A stretch of 6,003 nucleotides of DNA from Caldithrix sp964468415 (lineage in GTDB: Bacteria; Calditrichota; Calditrichia; Calditrichales; Calditrichaceae): positions 1 through 6,003 of the forward strand of contig CAYXUS010000173.1 in the NCBI GenBank assembly GCA_964468415.1, given 5' to 3'. Positions 1 through 5,422 of the stretch are shown piece after piece. Made by a program: the position numbers and the translations under genes. How positions within the stretch are numbered: the stretch's first letter is position 1; every line of letters begins with the position of its first letter. The notes below the pieces were generated by a model that saw nothing but the letters and a program-made list of their open reading frames with translations, did not search any database and was not told where the DNA came from.

Positions 1-106
1 GTCCCTACGGGACATCTTTACATTCGGTGGGGGCTCCATTCCCACCCCCAATGAATTGGGGGCCTATTTTCAGAAATCCCTCCGGGATTTTGCTCGGCCC
101 TGCGGG
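1..106. repeat. Cluster of short GC-rich palindromes (REP-like mosaic, left part)
   Basis: Five hairpin-forming palindromes are packed here with no coding capacity I trust. GTCCC/GGGAC closes on TAC at 1-13. GGTGGG (26-31) can pair with CCCACC (41-46). CCCCCAAT (45-52) can pair with ATTGGGGG (55-62), competing for the same C-run. AAATCCC (74-80) pairs with GGGATTT (84-90) around TCC. CCC (98-100) pairs with GGG (104-106) around TGC. Three of the five share a CCCTNCGGG core with one variable centre base and different flanking stem bases. Such dense palindromes are typical of interspersed REP-type repeats. Related sequence probably continues left of the window, because the first palindrome starts at base 1. 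Confidence 0.75.
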
Positions 107-111
107 GAGAA

Positions 112-235
112 GCCGGTTGCCGAGTAGTCCCGGCCTGCCGGGACGTATCGAGGCACCGGTTTCTGGGGCTATTGGTGAGTGGCCGCCTGGCGCCTCGATA
201 CGGCTCCGCTGGCGCGGAGCCACTCGGCAACCGGC
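112..235. repeat. Inverted pair of REP-like units (BIME-like, cloverleaf-capable)
   Basis: Two units face each other. Each has the same 14-base head (GCCGGTTGCCGAGT, at 112-125 and as its complement at 222-235) and the same 11-base tail (CGTATCGAGGC, at 144-154 and as its complement at 192-202). Between head and tail each has its own hairpin: GTCCCGGC/GCCGGGAC (127-134 with 137-144) in the left unit and GGCTCCGC/GCGGAGCC (202-209 with 214-221) in the right unit. The arms differ completely yet each is perfectly self-complementary. Heads pair with heads and tails with tails, so the whole 124-base element can fold as a four-way junction around a 37-base centre (155-191). REP/BIME elements mobilised by RAYT transposases have this sort of layout. 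No transposase gene is present here. Confidence 0.8.
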
Positions 236-237
236 GG

Positions 238-280
238 CCTTTTTCCCCTCTCCTTTTTCTTTTTTCCTTTTTCCTTTTTC
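238..280 (+). repeat. 43-base pure pyrimidine tract (low-complexity C/T repeats)
   Basis: Every base from 238 to 280 is C or T, mostly reiterated CTTTTT units, and parts are mirror-symmetric. It directly follows the REP pair. Slippage-prone low-complexity DNA is the simplest reading. A mirror-symmetric homopurine-homopyrimidine run could also form a triplex. Open frames reading through it are Lys/Glu- or Phe/Ser-rich artefacts and are not annotated. Confidence 0.8.
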
Positions 281-291
281 ATTCCCGTCAT

Positions 292-332
292 GCCACCACA
301 AAGTGGCCCCTACGGACAGGCATCCTACGGAT
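292..332. repeat. Degenerate palindromes at the right edge of the repeat mosaic
   Basis: GCCAC (292-296) can pair with GTGGC (303-307). CCTACGG then occurs twice, at 309-315 and 324-330. The second copy is a perfect ATCC-TAC-GGAT hairpin (322-332). These look like eroded relatives of the CCTNCGG hairpins at 1-106, so the repeat mosaic probably extends to about 335. Confidence 0.55.
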
Positions 333-340
333 AATTCTCA

Positions 341-380
341 AAAATAAAAAAAGAGGATTTTTAAACAAAAACCCTCTCTT
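341..380 (-). terminator. Intrinsic terminator of the 59-residue gene
   Basis: On the minus strand, bases 380 down to 367 (AAGAGAGGGTTTTT) pair with 362 down to 351 and on into the T-run: about 14 pairs including two G-T, around a four-base loop. The stem runs straight into a T-rich tract (TTTTTTTATTTTT) ending near 341. It lies about 40 bases after the stop codon at 422-424. The plus-strand reading has no T-tract, so it is directional. Confidence 0.8.
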
Positions 381-421
381 AACAAAGTTTGAAATAGTGA
401 TCCAACCCGAAAGGCCGACAG

Positions 422-601
422 TTATTCGGACACGTTATTGATACCCTTCGGAAAGCGTAGTTCCATCGTCATCCGGTATGGCGAAACATGAACGCGATAA
501 TTTTCATCGGCGCGCGTGATAATATCACCATCCTCCAGATTCATGCGTTTTAATGTTTCTTTTATATTTTTTATGAGAATTTCTATTTCACGATCTTTCA
601 T
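422..601 (-). CDS. Small protein of unknown function (59 residues)
   Basis: I do not recognise this protein. The frame starts with ATG at 601 and ends with TAA at 424-422. It begins MKDREIEILIKNIKETLKRM and ends in KGINNVSE. Residues 1-20 are charged and look like an amphipathic helix. Residues 24-50 alternate hydrophobic and charged residues like two or three short beta strands. There is no signal peptide, membrane segment or Cys-based metal site, so it is probably cytosolic. Gene status rests on three signals: an almost perfect ribosome binding site (AAAAAGGAGGG at 606-616) five bases before the ATG, an intrinsic terminator about 40 bases past the stop, and regular codon use without rare runs. 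It is transcribed away from the divergent phosphatase gene, so the two share the 602-771 region. It could also be the intact N-terminal part of a once longer protein. Confidence 0.72.
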   Translation of the reverse strand: MKDREIEILIKNIKETLKRMNLEDGDIITRADENYRVHVSPYRMTMELRFPKGINNVSE

Positions 602-605
602 GATA

Positions 606-616
606 CCCTCCTTTTT
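606..616 (-). promoter_or_regulatory. Strong ribosome binding site for the 59-residue gene
   Basis: The minus strand reads AAAAAGGAGGG, a near-complete anti-16S match, with five bases between AGGAGG and the ATG at 601. It is the best Shine-Dalgarno sequence in the window and the main reason to accept so short a gene. Confidence 0.85.
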
Positions 617-771
617 ACCGCCTCAATTTCCATTTTTTTGGATGGGAAAAGCGTAAAAAAGATACACACTCTCCACCACGGGAGGCACAGCAACCCTGCA
701 CAAAATATTTTTACTTTCGGAATTAATGATTAAATTTGCACCTTGAAAATTTAAACATAGGTAGAACGAAG

Positions 772-1662
772 ATGAAAACTCAATTGGAATGTATTCCCTG
801 TATTCTGCGCCAAACTATCGAAACAACACGCCTGGCAACCGATGATCCGACTTTACAACGTAAAGTAATCAATGAAATCTTAAAATTTTTAACGACCATG
901 GATTTCAATCAATCGCCTCCGGCCAACGGGAAAACGGTGTACGAAATCATCCACAAGCTAACAGGAAACTACGATCCCTACAAAGAATTAAAGCGGAAAT
1001 ACAATGCCATTGCCCTGGCTTATTACGATAAGCTGATTAGCTTTGTGTTTAAAAGTCCCGAGCCGGTAAAAACCGCTGCCAAACTGGCCGTAGTTGGCAA
1101 TATTATCGATTTCGGGGCGCATTCCCACGATGAAGTAAATCGTCTGGATTTTAAGGAACTTATGCGAAATGTTAACGCAATGCAGTTCGAAATCGATCAT
1201 TTTGAACAAATGATTGACGATTTAAAACACGCCCGATCCATCCTTTATCTGGCCGACAATGCCGGTGAAATTGTGTTCGATCGCTTATTTATTGAAATAT
1301 TGCAACGCTATTATCCCGAGCTCGGCTTAGAATTTAGCGTGGCGGTGCGCGGCGCTCCGATTATTAATGATGTAACCATCGATGATGCCCGAATGGTCGG
1401 CATTGATCGCATTGCAAAAATCATTAACAATGGCGATAATGCTCCGGCAACGGTACTGGAAAATACGTCAAAGGAAATGCAGGATGCTTTTGCCCAGGCC
1501 GATTTAATCATTTCCAAAGGAATGGGTAATTACGAAACTTTGGACGATCGACCGGAATTGATTTACTACTTGCTAAAGGTTAAATGCCCCATTGTGGCCA
1601 AAGCCATTGGTGCTCAGGAAGGTAGTTTGGTGCTCAAAAGAAACGAACGTTACCCATCTTAA
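772..1662 (+). CDS. DUF89 / ARMT1-like metal-dependent phosphatase (subfamily I type)
   Basis: This is a 296-residue protein of the DUF89 family, whose characterised members are divalent-metal phosphatases proposed to remove damaged or harmful sugar-phosphate-type metabolites. The actual substrate cannot be read from sequence. Visible features are an N-terminal CIPC (residues 7-10), typical of the stand-alone archaeal/bacterial subfamily; GNIIDFGA (109-116); the signature DNAGE (162-166), whose Asp/Asn belong to the family's metal site; RGAPIINDVTIDDA (193-206); SKGMGNYETL (248-257); and a C-terminal KCPIVAKAIG (271-280). There is no signal peptide, so it should be cytosolic. I chose ATG 772 because the protein then begins MKTQLECIPC, as in relatives, and AGGT at 759-762 lies nine bases upstream. 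An in-frame TTG at 736 lacks a comparable site. The length suits the family and the motifs look intact. It converges on the next gene, sharing TTAA at the stops. Confidence 0.92.
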   Translation: MKTQLECIPCILRQTIETTRLATDDPTLQRKVINEILKFLTTMDFNQSPPANGKTVYEIIHKLTGNYDPYKELKRKYNAIALAYYDKLISFVFKSPEPVKTAAKLAVVGNIIDFGAHSHDEVNRLDFKELMRNVNAMQFEIDHFEQMIDDLKHARSILYLADNAGEIVFDRLFIEILQRYYPELGLEFSVAVRGAPIINDVTIDDARMVGIDRIAKIINNGDNAPATVLENTSKEMQDAFAQADLIISKGMGNYETLDDRPELIYYLLKVKCPIVAKAIGAQEGSLVLKRNERYPS

Positions 1663-2033
1663 TGAGGCAGTGGATGCGATAATGTATGGCGGTCGATGAT
1701 TTCCAGCAGTTCGTCAGGATCAAAAGGCTTTTCCAAAAGTGCGACGGCGCCTAATTGAGAAATGGTGTCGGTTAATTCGGGAAGAGTGAGCCCACTTACT
1801 ACAATGATGGCTAAGTTCGGAGAAATTCGTCGGATCTCTTTCAAAAGATCCAAACCATTGTGACCGGGCATCTGAATGTCCAGAAGCAAGCAATCGAACG
1901 TTTCGTTTTGCACCAGTTTAGTGGCGATGTGCGGATTGGTCACAGTTGTGACATCGTGATTTTTGTACGTCAGAAAATTATCCAAAGAGAGCAAAAAATA
2001 AGGGTCGTCATCGACGGCTAAAATTTTTGCCAT
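1659..2033 (-). CDS. Single-domain response regulator (CheY-like receiver protein)
   Basis: This is a 124-residue stand-alone receiver domain with no DNA-binding or enzymatic output domain. Family landmarks are present: acidic cluster VDDD (residues 7-10), phospho-acceptor Asp52 in LLLDIQMPG, switch Ser80 in VVSG, and Lys102 in EKPFDPDELL. At the position of CheY's aromatic switch (three before the Lys) there is Leu99, so the usual Tyr/Phe rotamer signal may differ. It probably takes phosphate from a kinase encoded elsewhere and acts by protein contact in the cytosol. ATG 2033 was chosen because the protein then begins MAKILAVDDD and AAAGGAAA (2039-2046) sits seven bases upstream. The in-frame TTG at 2084 falls inside a 17-bp inverted repeat and is unlikely. 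Its TAA (1661-1659) overlaps the convergent phosphatase stop, leaving no room for a terminator between them. No kinase is nearby. Confidence 0.92.
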   Translation of the reverse strand: MAKILAVDDDPYFLLSLDNFLTYKNHDVTTVTNPHIATKLVQNETFDCLLLDIQMPGHNGLDLLKEIRRISPNLAIIVVSGLTLPELTDTISQLGAVALLEKPFDPDELLEIIDRHTLSHPLPH

Positions 2034-2053
2034 GACTGTTTCCTTTGCTTTTA

Positions 2054-2094
2054 ATGTTTCCAATTGGCAAAATTTGGTTGCCAATTGGAAACAT
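2054..2094. promoter_or_regulatory. Perfect 17-bp inverted repeat upstream of the response regulator
   Basis: ATGTTTCCAATTGGCAA (2054-2070) and its exact complement (2078-2094) flank a seven-base spacer AATTTGG. Each arm contains the palindrome CCAATTGG, at 2060-2067 and 2081-2088, so identical boxes lie 21 bp apart, about two helical turns. The element ends about eight bases before the regulator's Shine-Dalgarno sequence. It could be an operator for a dimeric repressor, possibly cooperative, or an mRNA stem-loop in the 5' leader. There is no T-run on either side worth calling a terminator. It could also be an interspersed repeat. Confidence 0.7.
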
Positions 2095-2391
2095 ATTTAA
2101 TTCTCCGGGAAAGGTATTATTTTAAACCTTTCGTAGCACTTCCCATTTCTTTGCGCCGTTTTTTGCCGAAATGAATACAAAACGACAAGTTTCGTCCTGA
2201 AGTGTCCGCGATTTTTAAGGTTTTAACATTCAATAATCATGCCAGAAAATGATGCTAAAAGAAAATACAAAGCATTCTTCCCGAAATCAATAATGAAGAG
2301 CACAAATTCTAATTCGGCACACGTCTGTGCAAAGCAAAATTGCATTGTACGGCTTGTGTGGCTAATTTGTCAGTGCCATTAAACCAATAGT
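2095..2391. other. Gene-free divergent intergenic region
   Basis: About 300 bases separate the response regulator and its inverted repeat from the glycosyltransferase, so promoters for both directions should lie here. Seen: AAAGGT (2110-2115) facing ACCTTT (2126-2131), a GCACA/TGTGC hairpin (2317-2330), and GCAA/TTGC around 2334-2343. I found no convincing -35/-10 pair in either direction. A 47-codon frame from ATG 2240 has no ribosome binding site and is not called. Nothing else is supported. Confidence 0.5.
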
Positions 2392-3552
2392 GTGAGGAAA
2401 CCGGAGAGTTTTTTGAAAGCGCATTCCAAACACATCGTTTTACTTACAATTTCCGATTTGTTTTATGAAGCCAATATCCATCGGAAGGCGCACTCGTTAA
2501 AAGCAGCCGGATACCAGGTAACCATTATTGCGGCATATCACCCACAATTAAACGAAAAATTGTGGGATGGCATTACTCTGGTGCGGTTCAACCTGCCCCA
2601 GGGCCCTACCCCTTTGCGTTTTGCGGTTTTTGTTTTTAAAGCGCTGTGGCATGTTCTCCGGATCAAGGCCGATTTGTTTATTGCCTACGACTACTTACCC
2701 CTCATGCCCCTGCGAATTAAAGCGATGCTACAGCCTTGCCGCTATCTTTACGATAGTGTGGAACTGCTTATGGGATTAAATGCTCTGGAAGGCAAACCTT
2801 TACGCAAAAGATTTTGGCTTTGGTACGAACGCGTTGGCCTGACGGCCTGCCAGGCGGCATTCACGGTTTGCGCTTCCGATGCCCAAAGCCTGCAGAAGCG
2901 CTACCCAAAACTAAATGTGGCCGGTTTTGTGCGCAACATTCCGGAATATGTTCCTTCCCACCACCCCAACACGACATTTTTGCGTGAGAAGTTTGCCATT
3001 CCCAAAGAACGAAAAATCGGCATCTATCAAGGAATGATTTTCAAAGGACGGGGACTGGAAGAGCTTATCACCGCCTGCCGAACCATCGACGCGCTGCATC
3101 TGGTTATTGTGGGAGATGGCCCCTTGTTGCCGCATTTGAAAGAACTGGTAAAAAAATGGGATATGGAGCATCGGGTTACTTTTACCGGAATGGTACCTTT
3201 TCAGGCCTTAAAGCCCTACACCTATTCCGCTGATGTAGGATTTACCCTGATTAATGGTAAAGGTTTGAGCTATTATCACGCATTGCCCAATAAATTATTC
3301 GAATACATTCAAGCCGAGATCCCGGTAATCGGCAGTAATTATCCGGAGATTGCCCGGATAATTGAACAAGAAAAAATCGGGATAACGGTAAATCCGGATG
3401 ACATTGCGCAAATCACACAGGCGGTGCAACAGTTGCTGTTGGATGAGCATTATCGTTTTTATAAGGCGAATTTAAAACGTGTTAAAAACAAATATTCATG
3501 GCAAAAGGAATCGAAAAAATATCTTGAAATTGTGCGGGAAGTGCTTAAATAA
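2392..3552 (+). CDS. GT4-type glycosyltransferase (GT-B fold)
   Basis: This is a 386-residue retaining glycosyltransferase, probably adding a sugar from a nucleotide-sugar donor to a glycan or lipid-linked acceptor at the cytoplasmic side of the membrane. The N-terminal acceptor half starts at HIVLLTISDLFYEA (14-27). The C-terminal donor half shows IYQGMIFKGRGLEELI (211-226), IVGDGP (239-244), FTGMVPF (264-270) and the nucleotide-sugar region LPNKLFEY (298-305) to SNYPEIARII (315-324), which includes the E-x(7)-E type Glu spacing of GT4. No transmembrane helix is evident. Donor and acceptor cannot be told from sequence. Start: GTG 2392 is the most upstream possibility (in-frame stop at 2380-2382) but lacks a Shine-Dalgarno. 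TTG 2413, seven codons later, has GGAG (2403-2406) six bases before it and is at least as likely. It faces the flippase gene across 272 bases. A surface polysaccharide role is inferred from that neighbour. Confidence 0.9.
   Translation: MRKPESFLKAHSKHIVLLTISDLFYEANIHRKAHSLKAAGYQVTIIAAYHPQLNEKLWDGITLVRFNLPQGPTPLRFAVFVFKALWHVLRIKADLFIAYDYLPLMPLRIKAMLQPCRYLYDSVELLMGLNALEGKPLRKRFWLWYERVGLTACQAAFTVCASDAQSLQKRYPKLNVAGFVRNIPEYVPSHHPNTTFLREKFAIPKERKIGIYQGMIFKGRGLEELITACRTIDALHLVIVGDGPLLPHLKELVKKWDMEHRVTFTGMVPFQALKPYTYSADVGFTLINGKGLSYYHALPNKLFEYIQAEIPVIGSNYPEIARIIEQEKIGITVNPDDIAQITQAVQQLLLDEHYRFYKANLKRVKNKYSWQKESKKYLEIVREVLK
2403..2406 (+). promoter_or_regulatory. Shine-Dalgarno favouring the TTG 2413 start of the glycosyltransferase
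   Basis: GGAG at 2403-2406 is followed six bases later by in-frame TTG 2413. The upstream GTG 2392 has no comparable element. This supports a 379-residue product, with the longer 386-residue form as the alternative. Confidence 0.45.
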
Positions 3553-3824
3553 CTAATTTCAGAATTTGCTTCTTCTCTCCTGAATTTAAGGTCCGAATCA
3601 TATTTCCATATTAACCTGTCCGTAACGGAGAATTTCTCTGGTGCACTACGTTTTGCAGAGCTTTCCGTTTAAGCGGCAGCCCTTTCTCTGCATCTGTCAG
3701 GCGGCCCCAAAAAACCATTTAGGGCAATGCGATTTTGTGATGGAAATCGTTCATGTCCAAATTCATATTTTTTACAAGGTGGGCACCGTAAAAAAATCGA
3801 ACGAATCCCTTATGCCTGCCTGAA
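3553..3824. other. Convergent intergenic region with no firm gene
   Basis: This is the space between the 3' ends of the glycosyltransferase and flippase genes. It contains TCCG-TAA-CGGA (3619-3629) and an overlapping dyad GAGAA-T-TTCTC (3628-3638), but no hairpin followed by a T-run that would mark a terminator for either gene. A 60-codon frame from GTG 3641 to TGA 3823 has a weak GGAG ten bases upstream (3627-3630). Its translation is rich in Cys, His and Phe, with no recognised motif, and is left uncalled. The stretch could be decayed coding DNA. Confidence 0.45.
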
Positions 3825-5219
3825 TCATCCTTTATTTAAGACAGTTTGCCGCAATTGCTTAAAGAACGGTTGCGTCGTTTTTAGAACACCCAAGGTCACG
3901 AAAAGGAGCATAATGTAAAAAATAAAAATACTGCGATAAAAGGCGAAAACAACAAAAGGCAAGGAAAGCGTTAAAAAATTGAGAATTATGCCCCGCATAG
4001 GCAAATCCGGGCGCAAGCGCCGCACCAATCCTATGGTCAGGAGCCACAAAACCATCATGCTTACCATGGTGGTCCAGGCGGCAGCCGTTAAGGCATAGCG
4101 GGGAATGTAAATTAAGTTCAAAACGATATTTAGCAGCAAAGCTATACTCATAAAAATCATTAAAATGGAGCTCTTTTTCTCTTTTAAAATGATCGAATCC
4201 AAAATTTGACTGTGGGCAAAAAACAAATAGCCCAAACCGATGATCAGGATTAACGAAGGAACGGCTTCAAAGCCCGGGGGCACAAGTATGTGGCGGAAAA
4301 GGGAAAAGGCTCCCAAAACAAGGGCTAATATCCAACCGGCACCTAACAACATAAGCGTTGCATAGTGACGGAGATAGGTGCGGTCAAAAGTTGACGTTTT
4401 TTCAAAAAAACGGGGCAACCAGACATTGTTGGCTATTAGAATATATGTACCAGCACTCGCCGCAAATTTGTAAGCAAAGTTGTAAATACCTGTGGCCTTG
4501 GGCCCAAAATAAATTTTAAGCAGGTAATGATCAAATTGGTAGAGCAATATCAGCAAAAAACCGGAAACGGCCAGAGGAAAACCATATTTTAACATGGCTT
4601 TTAAAATGGCACGATTAAACCCGGCGGTTAACGATTTTACTACGAACGAACTTTGATAGAGCAGCACGACCAATTCGGAAACACCCAGTGCAATAAAATA
4701 GGCGGTTAGTTTTAGGCCCCCAATTAATAATCCGACAAATATTCCGGTGAAAATTAGGCTGCGGGTCAACATAAAACGCAAATATACTTGCGTGTGTTTT
4801 TTTGCCTTGATTTTGCTAATGATGAGTGTGTTTAATGAGATCAGAAAGATGAAGAAAAGCAGCACAACCGTGGGCACCCCCAACTGGCCGTTAAATAGCC
4901 ATTGGTTTAATTGGGAATCCCAAAACACAAAGAACGGAAGTAACACACCCAAAAGCACCAATAAAAAATTAAAAGCCGAACCGGCATGGCGGTACAATTG
5001 CTGTTCATCGAGTATCGGGGCAAATCGGAACAGGGCCTGTTCCAGTCCCATTAAAAAGAGTGCGCTCCCCAGAGTTAAATAAAGTACTAACAAAGAAAAA
5101 ATACCAAACTCAGCAGCCCCCATTTTGCTGGCAACAAATGGTAAAACAATTACCTGAATAAATCGTGCCAGCCCGCCAACCACAAAAAATACAAAAAGGT
5201 CTTTTAAAGCTTTTTTCAA
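3825..5219 (-). CDS. Polysaccharide flippase, Wzx/MOP-superfamily membrane protein
   Basis: This is a 464-residue integral membrane protein of the polysaccharide-export branch of the MOP (MATE-like) superfamily, which flips lipid-linked oligosaccharides or similar glycans across the cytoplasmic membrane. Hydrophobic segments are evident near residues 8-30, 36-58, 82-100, 115-135, 152-190, 213-230, 287-305, 322-340, 350-371, 378-398, 408-426 and 429-446, giving 12 to 14 helices as expected. Family-like stretches are LKYGFPLAVSGFLL (210-223), FGPKATGIYNFAYKFA (238-253) and LNIVLNLIYIPRY (363-375), the latter echoing the usual 'LN..LN..LIP.yG..GAA' signature. The start is TTG 5219: no ATG or GTG lies between it and the upstream in-frame stop, and AAAGG (5228-5232) sits eight bases before it. 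The next Met is residue 33, past the first helix. The nearby glycosyltransferase supports a role in surface glycan export. The substrate is unknown. Confidence 0.9.
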   Translation of the reverse strand: MKKALKDLFVFFVVGGLARFIQVIVLPFVASKMGAAEFGIFSLLVLYLTLGSALFLMGLEQALFRFAPILDEQQLYRHAGSAFNFLLVLLGVLLPFFVFWDSQLNQWLFNGQLGVPTVVLLFFIFLISLNTLIISKIKAKKHTQVYLRFMLTRSLIFTGIFVGLLIGGLKLTAYFIALGVSELVVLLYQSSFVVKSLTAGFNRAILKAMLKYGFPLAVSGFLLILLYQFDHYLLKIYFGPKATGIYNFAYKFAASAGTYILIANNVWLPRFFEKTSTFDRTYLRHYATLMLLGAGWILALVLGAFSLFRHILVPPGFEAVPSLILIIGLGYLFFAHSQILDSIILKEKKSSILMIFMSIALLLNIVLNLIYIPRYALTAAAWTTMVSMMVLWLLTIGLVRRLRPDLPMRGIILNFLTLSLPFVVFAFYRSIFIFYIMLLFVTLGVLKTTQPFFKQLRQTVLNKG

Positions 5220-5227
5220 ATTTAATG

Positions 5228-5232
5228 CCTTT
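5228..5232 (-). promoter_or_regulatory. Shine-Dalgarno defining the TTG start of the flippase
   Basis: The minus strand reads AAAAAAGG, with AAAGG at 5228-5232 and eight bases to TTG 5219. This supports a genuine non-ATG start, which may keep translation of this membrane protein low. Confidence 0.6.
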
Positions 5233-5270
5233 TTTAGCGTACAAAGTTCGATTAGTACTCGTTAGCGATT

Positions 5271-5309
5271 AAAATAAAAACAGGAATCGTGCTAATTTTT
5301 GGCACGATT
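5271..5309 (-). terminator. Probable intrinsic terminator after the YbjN-like gene
   Basis: AATCGTGC (5285-5292) pairs perfectly with GCACGATT (5302-5309), and the stem extends inward by a G-T and two A-T pairs to a three-base loop (5296-5298). On the minus strand it is followed by CCTG and then TTTTTATTTT (to about 5271). The four-base gap before the T-run makes it slightly non-canonical. It would end transcripts from the gene at 5423 and separate that gene from the flippase. Confidence 0.6.
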
Positions 5310-5422
5310 AAAATGATCGGATTTGCCCCACATCAAGATATTTTTTGCTTAATACGTTGCTGCCTGCCAAATTCATCCTTTGTGTGGCAAACTTATTGGG
5401 CAATCGACTGTCCGTCCAAGAT

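Noticed and set aside
5..441. Several overlapping open frames on both strands in the repeat region
   Set aside because: They translate palindromes and the pyrimidine tract, giving Arg/Pro/Gly- or Lys/Phe-rich low-complexity products with no ribosome binding sites, and they conflict with one another.
638..666. Possible sigma-70 promoter (TTGGAT, 17 bases, GATACA) for the phosphatase
   Set aside because: The spacing is ideal but the -10 matches TATAAT at only three positions, which is too weak to annotate.
736..771. TTG 736 as the start of the DUF89 phosphatase
   Set aside because: The 12 extra residues lack family resemblance and no Shine-Dalgarno precedes TTG 736. ATG 772 gives the usual MKTQLECIPC beginning.
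2034..2084. Upstream TTG 2084 start for the response regulator
   Set aside because: The extension is simply a translation of the 17-bp inverted repeat and leader. The Shine-Dalgarno fits ATG 2033.
2340..2368. TTGCAT, 17 bases, TAATTT as a promoter for the glycosyltransferase
   Set aside because: The -10 is poor (three matches), so this is not distinguishable from chance in AT-rich DNA.
2240..2383. 47-codon plus-strand frame starting at ATG 2240
   Set aside because: There is no ribosome binding site, its composition is unremarkable, and I recognise no motif.
3727..3918. 63-codon plus-strand frame overlapping the flippase 3' end
   Set aside because: It runs antisense into a well-supported membrane protein gene, has no ribosome binding site, and resembles nothing I know.
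4747..5082. 111-codon plus-strand frame inside the flippase gene
   Set aside because: It is antisense to conserved transmembrane coding sequence, a shadow frame with no initiation signals.
5359..5400. GCCA/TGGC and TTGCC-type partial inverted repeats upstream of the flippase
   Set aside because: Arms of only four or five bases with long loops are expected by chance, and no T-run or dyad of useful length is present.
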